In this document: piece after piece, positions 26,087-34,231 of the stretch
Layout of the letters: each line of letters starts with the position of its first letter
How positions within the stretch are numbered: position 1 is the first letter of the stretch
Assembly: GCA_029551925.1 (NCBI GenBank)
Contig: JAKPEO010000007.1
Location: forward strand, 14,672-78,671
Direction: 5' to 3'
DNA from: a bacterium
GTDB taxonomy: Bacteria; JAGOBX01
DNA length: 64,000 bases
The notes under the pieces: model-generated
Databases searched by the model: none
The model's input: the letters and a program-made list of their open reading frames with translations, nothing else
What the model was told of the DNA's origin: nothing
Position numbers and translations under genes: made by a program

Positions 26087-27346
26087 TTAATTAATAGCAA
26101 TACTTTTGTTTACTTTGTCAAAAAAGCATATATAATCAAAATCATAAAATGCTTGTGTTGATAAAGGTTTATATGACGGATTTTTATCAGAATATGTGCG
26201 TGTTTTAAATTCTGAAAAATCAGTATTTTTTATCATTTCATCAGTTGCCAAAATAAAATTTGGGATATGCCAATCTAAAAATAATTTTTCAAAAGTAGAT
26301 ATTTCAGGAGCGGTTTCTACATAAGTTTCGCAATAGCCAATCGCGCTGCCGCACATGCAATATTTAGTTTTGAAAATATCTGAAATATATGCGCCGGCTG
26401 GATACCATTCGCAATTTTTGCCGCCTATAGGCATATATACTTTTCCTTTTTGAAGATGAGCATTATGCGCAAACAAAAATAATTTAGTTGTAGCACAACG
26501 TTCATATTCTTTATTAAAGATATAGTTGACATTTTCTGATATAAGATAATCGCGATACCCCAGTAGAAATTCATAGCCGGCATTTTGCGCTATTGCCGTA
26601 TGATAATATATATGTTCATTTAGAATATTAGCCAGATGCAGTATTTCAGAATACTGATTTTTATCGCTTTTAGCGATAAAATCAAATTTTTTTTGTTTAA
26701 ATTCAGATATGATATTTTTTACTTCAACTTGCAATTTTAATGCTTGCTCTGTATAGCCGAACGCTTTTGTTGGATCAGTTAAAGCCGCATAACTCTCCCA
26801 AACTTCTTCGCTATTTATATATTCAGAAATTTTATCTTTGTATTTTTTATAAATTTTCGCGTCATATTTTTTTAAATAATCGAATATTTGTTTTATCATA
26901 AAATGTGGCGCAGCCGGTCCGTAATTTTTACCGGGAATATCAAATCCATAAAAATTTAATTTTTTAAAATTTTCTTTTTTTGAATTATAGTCTTTTAACC
27001 ATTCGATTAATTCTTGATTTGCTTTTAATCTCCCGAAACCGTTATTTATGCCTATATCCATTATTTCTTGATATGTTGAATCTATATTGTTGTGAATATA
27101 GTCATTTATTATTTTAGAATGCGGAAAACTGCATTCCATCGCAACAGCGGTAAATCCGTAATTTTCAACAAGTATTTGAAAAATTTTATTTCTAATTTGT
27201 AAAATTTCTTCTGCGCTGTGCAGTGTCTCGCCGAAAGCAAAAATAGAAATATTAGGAATAACCGCGGCAAATTTATTATTAAATACTTTGCTGAGATTAT
27301 CAAAATTAAAAACTATCGCGTTTTTTTTTAATTGTCCATAGTGCAT
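26087..27346 (-). CDS. Erythromycin-esterase-like protein
   Basis: The product is 419 residues. The N-terminal motif FAFGETLHSAEE (Gly-Glu-x-x-His) and VAMECSFPHSKIINDYI match the EreA/ChaN-like superfamily PF05139, whose conserved His and Glu sit in a central cleft. A second His comes in LFLFAHNAHLQKGK. Most family members have no tested substrate, and this one need not act on macrolides. It lies two bases from the rnfC gene upstream in the same leftward run. Confidence 0.85.
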   Translation of the reverse strand: MHYGQLKKNAIVFNFDNLSKVFNNKFAAVIPNISIFAFGETLHSAEEILQIRNKIFQILVENYGFTAVAMECSFPHSKIINDYIHNNIDSTYQEIMDIGINNGFGRLKANQELIEWLKDYNSKKENFKKLNFYGFDIPGKNYGPAAPHFMIKQIFDYLKKYDAKIYKKYKDKISEYINSEEVWESYAALTDPTKAFGYTEQALKLQVEVKNIISEFKQKKFDFIAKSDKNQYSEILHLANILNEHIYYHTAIAQNAGYEFLLGYRDYLISENVNYIFNKEYERCATTKLFLFAHNAHLQKGKVYMPIGGKNCEWYPAGAYISDIFKTKYCMCGSAIGYCETYVETAPEISTFEKLFLDWHIPNFILATDEMIKNTDFSEFKTRTYSDKNPSYKPLSTQAFYDFDYICFFDKVNKSIAIN

Positions 27347-27348
27347 TT

Positions 27349-28641
27349 TTATCTTCTGACTTTTAATTTGTATTTGCGGATTTTTTGCAGAATTTTTTTA
27401 TTAGCTGGACAGACATACACGCAAGAACCGCATTCAATACAATCAACTATATTTAATTTAATTAATTGCTCAATATCATTTGCATCGCACATTTTATTAA
27501 TTTCAGAAGGTAGTAGATTCATAGGACAGCCGCGAATACAATTTCCGCATCGCAAACACGGCTCTTCTTCTGAATATCCTACTTCTTCGTCAGTCAGCGC
27601 TAATATTCCGGATACTCCTTTAATTACCGGAACATCGTCAGTAAACTGCGCAACACCCATCATCGGTCCGCCCATTATCAGCCGCCGCGCAGAACTAATA
27701 CCGCCGCAGTATTTAATTATTTCAGACCATAAAATACCTATACGGCACCGCAGATTTTTTGGAGATTTTATACCCGCACCGGATACCGTGACTATTCGTT
27801 CGATTAATGGTTTATTATATACGGTTGCTTCATATATAGCATATACAGTGCCAACATTAACTACTATTACGCCGACATCCATCGGCAATTTAGCAGGAGG
27901 CACTTTTCTGTTAGTTATTGCGTCAATTAGTTGCTTTTCCGCGCCTTGCGGATATTTTAATTTTAGTAATTCCGCTTGCAATTTTCCCTGCCCGTATTTT
28001 TTAAATATTTCAAATGCATCTTTTTTGTTTGCTTCAATACCTATAACAATATTGTCTATATTCATTAAATATTTTAAAATTTCAGCGCCTTCAATAATTT
28101 CATTGCAATGTTCTAACATTAATCTGTAATCCGCTGTCAAATACGGCTCGCATTCAACAGCATTAATAATAATAGTATCGATTTTTTTATCGCTCGGCGG
28201 ATTTAATTTTATATGAGTGGGAAAAGTCGCGCCACCTAATCCTACTATACCAGCGTCAGATATTTTTTGTTTGATTAATATTCTGTCGAGATTGCGCCAG
28301 TTAGTTTTTGATAATGGTTCAAAATTTTGATTGCTTGTTTCGTTTTTTTTTACTATTATTGCCAGACCATAGCCATATACAGGATGATTATAATTTTTTA
28401 TTTCTTCTACTATTCCGTCAATAGATGCATGTATATTAGCAGAAAAATCAGTATCTGCTTCTGCTATTAATTGTCCGATTTTTACTTTATCATTGACTTT
28501 AACTATTGGTTTTGCAGGCCTGCCTAAATGTTGCGATACAGGTATTACAACACGTTCAGGTATTGGCATATTCTCTATTTTTTGCGCTGCCGATAATTGC
28601 TTTTTATCTTCTGGATGAATGCCGCCTTTAAATGTCTTCAT
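27349..28641 (-). CDS. rnfC: RnfC, ferredoxin-binding subunit of a Rnf-type complex
   Basis: This 430-residue protein opens with FKGGIHPEDKKQLSA, typical of RnfC. It has the SLBB/FMN-NADH-binding core (VGLGGATFPTHIKL, VNAVECEPYLTADYR) and two [4Fe-4S] motifs: CLRCGNCIRGC from 362 and CIECGSCVYVC from 401. RnfC passes electrons between ferredoxin and NAD in the ion-pumping Rnf complex. The other subunits (RnfA, B, D, E, G) are absent from this window, which is unusual because they usually form one operon. The neighbours are a flagellar hook gene and an esterase-like gene. Confidence 0.9.
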   Translation of the reverse strand: MKTFKGGIHPEDKKQLSAAQKIENMPIPERVVIPVSQHLGRPAKPIVKVNDKVKIGQLIAEADTDFSANIHASIDGIVEEIKNYNHPVYGYGLAIIVKKNETSNQNFEPLSKTNWRNLDRILIKQKISDAGIVGLGGATFPTHIKLNPPSDKKIDTIIINAVECEPYLTADYRLMLEHCNEIIEGAEILKYLMNIDNIVIGIEANKKDAFEIFKKYGQGKLQAELLKLKYPQGAEKQLIDAITNRKVPPAKLPMDVGVIVVNVGTVYAIYEATVYNKPLIERIVTVSGAGIKSPKNLRCRIGILWSEIIKYCGGISSARRLIMGGPMMGVAQFTDDVPVIKGVSGILALTDEEVGYSEEEPCLRCGNCIRGCPMNLLPSEINKMCDANDIEQLIKLNIVDCIECGSCVYVCPANKKILQKIRKYKLKVRR

Positions 28642-28658
28642 TTTTTTTATTCAAATTA

Positions 28659-31271
28659 CTATCGTTTCATATTAATTGCGTTTTGCAGCATTTCATCAGC
28701 CGTATGTATTCCTTTGGCATCTAATTGAAATGCTCGTTGAAATACAATCATATTGGCAAATTCAGTAGCCAAATCTACATTTGATGCTTCAATATGATAT
28801 GCTTCTATTATGCCTGCTTTATTTAAATATCCGGGCGGCAAGATTTTCGCTTCGCCGGAGTTTGGATTAGATTGATAATAACTTTCGTCCGCTCTATATA
28901 ATGCCGCAGGATTAGTAAAAACCGCTAATCCGATTTTTGCAATGTCACGCGTTTGAGAATTTGAATAATATCCGGCAATTGTGCCGTCGCGATAAACTTC
29001 AACTTTGGTTAAATATCCTTCTTGATTACCGTCTGATTCGCCGGTTAGTGCATGACCATAACCATTTTGCTGAATTATATTTTCAAAGTTTAATTTTAAT
29101 GTCAGCGGATTTAATGTTGTTTGTATGCCGAATGATAATTCAGGGAATCTCAAACCGCCAATAACTTTACCATTGCCGTCAAATGTGACTATTCCCTGCG
29201 TTTGTTCGATTATATTGTAACTTACTTCAATTAAATCGCCGGGATTGCCAAATGCGTCGGGTATTCCGTCTAAATTCAAATCTTTTGGAAATATCACATT
29301 TCCGCCTAATTCATATTTTGATGAATCAATAATTTGTCCATTGACTTTTATTACTAATGACGCTAAATTTGGCGTTTGCGCTAATGTCAGCGGCAAGCCG
29401 ATAGAATTGCCTAAATCATCGCTTGAAATTGTAAATTTTTCAGATACATTAATCGGCTCGATTTTACGAGAATAATCTACGATTAATTTTTCGTTAGTAT
29501 CAATTATTGGACTTATTAAATTGTCGTTTTCATCCCGTTTTGCTTTTAAAATATTGCCGTTAATATCAAAATCCGCTAAAGTCAATGAGCGAGTTTGACC
29601 ATTTAAAGTATTTAATACTGTCAATGTTATATTTTGCTCTGTGTCAGGAGTATAAGTCAAAATTATATCTTCTGGTTTGCCAGAACCATAATATTCGTCT
29701 TTTACGCCGCCCGCTAATTCTTTTGATAATGCGGATAATTTATATCTGATTGTTACATCTACGCCCGGCGCAAAATACGGACTGTCGCTTTTTCCGTCGT
29801 TATTCCAATCAGCAGGCAGTATCATATTTCCTACTACTCTATAACTTTCGCGTGGCAGCGCTGATTGCTGACCATTAACGAATATTTCAATTGAATCAGG
29901 GTCAACATTTTTATCTAAAATAAATGTTTGCATACATTCAGGATACGCGAAATCTTTTTCTACAGAATTGCCTAATTTATCAGTATAACTCACAGATATT
30001 TTTTCTGTTGGTTGGAATATTGCGGTAGTAACAATTTTGTTTTTTTCAAATACATAATATTGCGAGGCGTCTATCGTGCGAGATACGCCATTATTTGTCG
30101 CTGTGATAGTTATCGGATAACGCACATCAATATCAGTATTCAGCGCAAATGTTTGAGCATTGCCAGTGCCTTTAAATTCTTCGACATTAATCAAATCAGC
30201 GCGCCACTGCCATTGATTTTCCGCTAATTTCGTGAATGTTACGGCTAATGAATGGTTACCGCCGAATTCGTCATAAACTGTATTTATCGAAGTAAATTGG
30301 TCTTTTAATTTTTGGCCGGAATTATTTATTGTAAATTTTATTGTTGAGTTTATGTCTTCATTTATTTTTATCGCTATACCGGGTATTAAATCACTAACTG
30401 CATTTCCGTCCGCTTGCGTGTTTATTGTATTTGCAGGATAAACGCGCTCATAACTTTTTGACGGGTCATCGCCGATAAATCGAACAATCGCAGAACCGTC
30501 ATTTGAAATTGAAACAGTGAATACTCCTTTGTTTTGCTCGATAGCATTACCTGTAATGCTAATCTTATCAGAAAAATCGGAAACTATATTTTCATTAATT
30601 CCATCTATATAAGAAAAGCCAGTAAGCGATGATTTATTGTATTCTGAAATTTGAGCAATTGAATTTATTGCGCCTGAAATAGTAGCGTAAGTTGATGCTT
30701 GCGCAGGCATAAAAAAATACGGTTCGCTAATTTGGATATTTGTCAGACTGCCGTCAGTAGTTATTTCGCCAGTCAGCGGGTCAGCCATCCAGCCCTGCAC
30801 AATTGCGCCGTCAGCAGGATTGACTAATTTTAATGGCGTAGTGACTTTCGGCTCGCCTAAATAATATTTTAATTCGCCGTTATCGCCAATTACAGCTGTT
30901 ATATCTGACGCACTGTTGCCACCAGCGTCAAATCTAAAACGACCTAAACGTGAATAAACATTTTCGCCGTCTTTATTTAAAACAAAAAAACCTTCGCCAT
31001 GTATATACAAATCAGTAGCGATATTAGAAGTAATAGCAGAGCCCTGCTTCATTATTGTGCGAATGTCAGCTTGCTGTACGCCTAATCCCTTTTGCAGAGG
31101 ATTTATATTGACTTGCGCAATATTATAAGTGCGCTGCAGTAATTCTTTGAATGTAACATCGCTTTTTTTGAATGCCTCGGTGTTGATATTAGCGATATTA
31201 TAGCCAATAATATCAACGCCGCGCTGCATACTAATTAATCCGCTTTCTGATATATATAAAGCATTTATCAT
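28659..31271 (-). CDS. flgE: Flagellar hook protein FlgE, very long form
   Basis: A protein of 870 residues, about twice the usual length. The N-terminus (MINALYISESGLISMQRGVDIIGYNIANINTEAFK) and the C-terminus (NVDLATEFANMIVFQRAFQ...TADEMLQNAINMKR) are the conserved rod/hook core, and HGEGFFVLN at about 91-99 is the FlgE/F/G domain. The middle contains a module that occurs twice, at about 387-513 and 548-687, each with an FVNGQ/KVNGQ strand, a GNxI strand and a DxNxDGxxD loop (488-496 and 664-672) like calcium-binding loops. These would lie on the outside of the hook. No other flagellar gene is near. Confidence 0.85.
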   Translation of the reverse strand: MINALYISESGLISMQRGVDIIGYNIANINTEAFKKSDVTFKELLQRTYNIAQVNINPLQKGLGVQQADIRTIMKQGSAITSNIATDLYIHGEGFFVLNKDGENVYSRLGRFRFDAGGNSASDITAVIGDNGELKYYLGEPKVTTPLKLVNPADGAIVQGWMADPLTGEITTDGSLTNIQISEPYFFMPAQASTYATISGAINSIAQISEYNKSSLTGFSYIDGINENIVSDFSDKISITGNAIEQNKGVFTVSISNDGSAIVRFIGDDPSKSYERVYPANTINTQADGNAVSDLIPGIAIKINEDINSTIKFTINNSGQKLKDQFTSINTVYDEFGGNHSLAVTFTKLAENQWQWRADLINVEEFKGTGNAQTFALNTDIDVRYPITITATNNGVSRTIDASQYYVFEKNKIVTTAIFQPTEKISVSYTDKLGNSVEKDFAYPECMQTFILDKNVDPDSIEIFVNGQQSALPRESYRVVGNMILPADWNNDGKSDSPYFAPGVDVTIRYKLSALSKELAGGVKDEYYGSGKPEDIILTYTPDTEQNITLTVLNTLNGQTRSLTLADFDINGNILKAKRDENDNLISPIIDTNEKLIVDYSRKIEPINVSEKFTISSDDLGNSIGLPLTLAQTPNLASLVIKVNGQIIDSSKYELGGNVIFPKDLNLDGIPDAFGNPGDLIEVSYNIIEQTQGIVTFDGNGKVIGGLRFPELSFGIQTTLNPLTLKLNFENIIQQNGYGHALTGESDGNQEGYLTKVEVYRDGTIAGYYSNSQTRDIAKIGLAVFTNPAALYRADESYYQSNPNSGEAKILPPGYLNKAGIIEAYHIEASNVDLATEFANMIVFQRAFQLDAKGIHTADEMLQNAINMKR

Positions 31272-31570
31272 CTTTAATTAAACTCCGTAAAATTATATAA
31301 AAAATATTCAATACCTTATACGCTTTATCGACTTTTTTATATTTCGACAAATTGTAAAAAAAACTTTAGATTTTTTTGATTTTATTTTTTATCTGGTTGA
31401 TTATTAATTAGTTCAAGTTATTACTTACTTTGTAAAAAAAATGAAGCCAATGTTATTTATTATTAAAATTTTGTATTTTTTTATTCAAATTCGAAAATTT
31501 TGTTTGAGTGCGCTTTTAAAAAAATCCTAATATTTTTTTTATAGACGAATGAAAATGAATATTGATTTTA

Positions 31571-31664
31571 ATTATACGGCAGGTATCTTGTCTAATAAAT
31601 ACGTTTGTGCAACTGCTAAACAACTGTAAAATAATAGTGTTAGGTGTAAACCTGCAGAATAAAG
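31571..31664 (+). repeat. Decayed intergenic repeat, copy A
   Basis: It aligns with 5936-5990 over its second half (about 76% identity) and with 49978-50060 over its first half (shared ATTATANGNCNGGTAT start and the AKQL codons). In frame it reads TAGILSNKYVCATAKQL then a stop, whereas the other copy at about 49983 reads SGIFPEQYATLTAKQL. Confidence 0.5.
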
Positions 31665-32063
31665 ATAAAAATAAAAATAAAAAATTAACTTCTATTGGTG
31701 TATGGTGATAATAAATTTATTTTACTACAAAGTTGGTTGAAAAGAGGTGAAGAGGTGACGCCTGTCCCCAGTTGAAGACTCGGGAGAATAATAATTTATA
31801 TCAACTCAAAAACTGGATGAACGCTAATATTTTTTATTCTATTTATTCAAAATATCCTGTGGTTGATGTTAACATAATATTTTTAATATAAATTTACATC
31901 TATAAAATAATTAACCCCTGAAAGTATTTTTTTTTTATTTATATAAATCTTTGCTGCTTTTTTGCAATAATGTTTTTTTATCGCTAATATTGCTTAATTA
32001 TTAATTTTCGGAATGATTTATAACTGCGTTGATTTTTTGTTATTTTAAAATTTGAAAAATCAC

Positions 32064-32092
32064 TTGATTAATTTTTTTGTTTTTGATATAAT
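32064..32092 (+). promoter_or_regulatory. Sigma-70-type promoter
   Basis: TTGATT (32064-32069) and TATAAT (32087-32092) are 17 bases apart, 64 bases before the start at 32156. It would drive the small membrane protein, the TPR-SPOR gene and ruvA. Confidence 0.6.
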
Positions 32093-32155
32093 AATTTTTT
32101 TATAAATTACAGACTGTTTTAAAGACGATAAAGTTAGATACAAACGAGGAAAATT

Positions 32156-32434
32156 ATGCTGATAAGATTATTTTTTTTGATAGTATTGGTTTTTTGCATA
32201 TTTTTTTTAATGAGCGGTTTTGTGCCTGAAGTTTTTTTTAGTAAACTCAAATTGACTTTCAGATTGGATAATTTGATAATGTTTGTATTAGCAATATTGT
32301 CAAGTATTATTCTGCTAATTGGCGGATTAATAGAAATTCGCAGTTTGAAAAGTAAATTAAGAAAAATAGAAGCGGAATATTCGGATTTAAAGGAAAAATA
32401 CGAAGAATTGCAGGATAAAATTGACGAGAATTAA
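32156..32434 (+). CDS. Small membrane protein with coiled-coil tail
   Basis: A 92-residue protein with two hydrophobic segments (about 3-25 and 40-62), then a helix of alternating charged residues (SKLRKIEAEYSDLKEKYEEL). This layout resembles LapA-type (DUF1049) small membrane proteins, but sequence similarity is weak. GAGGA is found eight bases before the ATG. It opens an operon with the TPR-SPOR gene five bases later. Confidence 0.65.
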   Translation: MLIRLFFLIVLVFCIFFLMSGFVPEVFFSKLKLTFRLDNLIMFVLAILSSIILLIGGLIEIRSLKSKLRKIEAEYSDLKEKYEELQDKIDEN

Positions 32435-32439
32435 AAAAA

Positions 32440-33366
32440 ATGAAATTTAAAATTGTATTGATAATTTTGATAATTTATTGTTTGCAATTAACTGCGTTTG
32501 CAAATAGAAAAAGCGCGGTAGATTTATTTAAAGAAGCGGAAAATATGCAAGATTTTGAGATTGCTGAACGAAATTATAAAACTATAATTAGCGAATATCC
32601 TACGAGTATTTATGCTGCGCAAGCGATATATAAATTGGCTGATATGAATTTTTTAAGGAATAATTTTATTGAAGCAGCTGAATATTATTTGAAAATAATC
32701 AGAGAATATAATAGCGAAGAAATTTATGCTAATAGCTTATTTAATTATGCGCTGTCGCTTTATATGTTGGGTAAGTTGGATGAATCGGAAAAAATTTTAA
32801 AGGAATATTTATCTAAATTTCCAAAAGACGATGACCGAAAATACGAAATTTATATAAAATTAGGAGACATAAATTATAATCGCGGCAATATAGCGCAGGC
32901 ATTAGAGCAATATCAAAATAGTTTGCTGTTTTTTGAAAAAAATAAATTAAAAAGTTGGGCGTATTATCAAATAGGAAATTGTTATAATTATGCCAAACAA
33001 ATAAATGAAGCATTTATTGCGTATATGACAGTAGTAAAATTTTTTCCTAATTCTGTTGAATATTATCAAGCGCTGGAAGCGATTGAAAAATTAAAAACTA
33101 ATAATAAATTAGTTGACTATAAAATATGGCAGGAAAACAATCCTACTTATAAATTTTTTATACAAGTTGGAGCATTTAAAAATAAAGCGAATGCTGAAAA
33201 ATTATTGAATGATTATTCTAAAAAAAAGGAATTTAATCAAAAAATAATAAGAATATTGCAAGATGGCGATTTGTATAAAGTGCGTATAGGCAATTTTTTC
33301 AGTTATGAAGAAGCGCAAAAATTTAAAAGAGAAAATAAATTAAGCGGATTTATATTGACAGAATGA
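32440..33366 (+). CDS. Periplasmic TPR protein with C-terminal SPOR domain
   Basis: The 308-residue product has a signal peptide (cleavage after TAFA, about residue 21) and then five or so TPR-like helix pairs in the YbgF/outer-membrane-lipoprotein style (about 25-210). It ends with a SPOR domain at about 232-305 (YKFFIQVGAFKNKANAEKLL and YKVRIGNFFSYEEAQKF). SPOR domains bind denuded glycan strands at division sites, so the protein probably works in cell-wall processing with the lytic transglycosylase that follows. The end overlaps ruvA by four bases. Confidence 0.87.
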   Translation: MKFKIVLIILIIYCLQLTAFANRKSAVDLFKEAENMQDFEIAERNYKTIISEYPTSIYAAQAIYKLADMNFLRNNFIEAAEYYLKIIREYNSEEIYANSLFNYALSLYMLGKLDESEKILKEYLSKFPKDDDRKYEIYIKLGDINYNRGNIAQALEQYQNSLLFFEKNKLKSWAYYQIGNCYNYAKQINEAFIAYMTVVKFFPNSVEYYQALEAIEKLKTNNKLVDYKIWQENNPTYKFFIQVGAFKNKANAEKLLNDYSKKKEFNQKIIRILQDGDLYKVRIGNFFSYEEAQKFKRENKLSGFILTE

Positions 33367-34100
33367 TAAACAAAATAAGCGGAATAATAGATGAGATAAT
33401 AAGCGATGGCTATATCAGCGTTAATTGTAATGGCATATCTTATATAATCGCTGTGCCCGGCGGATTATTTTCAAAGGTGCGACTTACTAAAAAAATTGGC
33501 GATAAAATTGAATTATATACCATATATTATATTGAAAATAGCGTAGGCGGTTCGGCGCTTACTCCCAAATTAATTGGATTTGGCTCCGCGATAGAGCGTG
33601 AATTTTTTGAAAAATATATAACAGTTAAGGGATTAGGCATTAAAAGCGCATTGAAGTCATTAGTAATATCAGTGCGCAAATTAGCGATAGCAATAGAAAA
33701 TAGCGATATAGCGGTTATAAAAAAATTGCCAGGTATCGGCGGCAGAACATCAGAAAAAATAATTGCAGAACTAAAAGGTAAATTAGCGAAATACGCGCTG
33801 TTAAAAGAAGAACAAATTACTATGCAGTCACCAGCAGTAGATGGCGTAGAACTTTCGGAAGATAAATTAAGTAAAAAACAAAAAGAAATAGATTATACAA
33901 AATTAGAAATGGAAATATCAGAAGAAAAAGAATCGATATTTGAAATAGAAGAAGAGGCAAGCCAGATTTTGAGAGATTTGGGATATACAAGCAAAGAAAT
34001 AAATGAAATATTTGACAAGATAAAAATCCAAAATATAAAATTTACTGATACGGAAGAATTATTGCAGATTATTTTTAAAGTGTTTAAATCTAAAAGATAA
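33363..34100 (+). CDS. ruvA: Holliday junction branch migration protein RuvA
   Basis: A 245-residue protein, longer than the usual 190-205. Domain I (OB-fold) is at 1-65, and domain II has two helix-hairpin-helix motifs (VKGLGIKSAL and LPGIGGRTSEKIIAELKGK). The C-terminal domain III (EEASQILRDLGYTSKEINEIF) binds RuvB. The extra length is in the acidic Glu/Lys linker between domains II and III. RuvA holds the four-way junction for the RuvB motor. ruvB and ruvC are not adjacent. The ATGA overlap couples it to the SPOR gene. Confidence 0.92.
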   Translation: MINKISGIIDEIISDGYISVNCNGISYIIAVPGGLFSKVRLTKKIGDKIELYTIYYIENSVGGSALTPKLIGFGSAIEREFFEKYITVKGLGIKSALKSLVISVRKLAIAIENSDIAVIKKLPGIGGRTSEKIIAELKGKLAKYALLKEEQITMQSPAVDGVELSEDKLSKKQKEIDYTKLEMEISEEKESIFEIEEEASQILRDLGYTSKEINEIFDKIKIQNIKFTDTEELLQIIFKVFKSKR

Positions 34101-34173
34101 AATAAAAAAATATTGTAATAAAAAACTAACAAATTGAAAAAAAAAGAAATAGTAGAAAAAATAACAATTGTGC

Positions 34174-34203
34174 TTGACAAAGTGTGCCGTAGTGCGGTAA
34201 AAT
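34174..34203 (+). promoter_or_regulatory. Sigma-70-type promoter before the lytic transglycosylase
   Basis: TTGACA (34174-34179) and TAAAAT (34198-34203) have an 18-base spacer, 28 bases before the GTG start at 34232. Confidence 0.65.
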
Positions 34204-34231
34204 AGAAAAAAAAGGAAAAATAGGAACAGAG

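Larger units (their letters stand above)
31272..32155. other. 880-bp gene desert with one decayed repeat copy and one GC-richer patch
   Basis: No open frame worth calling is present on either strand. It is very AT-rich except near 31740-31790, where the sequence (GAGGTGACGCCTGTCCCC and CAGTTGAAGACTCGGGAG) is richer in G+C. I could not match that patch to a known RNA. A decayed repeat copy lies at 31571-31664, and a promoter for the next gene at 32064-32092. Confidence 0.6.

Noticed and set aside
31740-31790. Known riboswitch or small RNA in the GC-richer patch
   Set aside because: No match to remembered cores of TPP, cobalamin, c-di-GMP, fluoride, RNase P or 6S RNA; kept only as an open observation.
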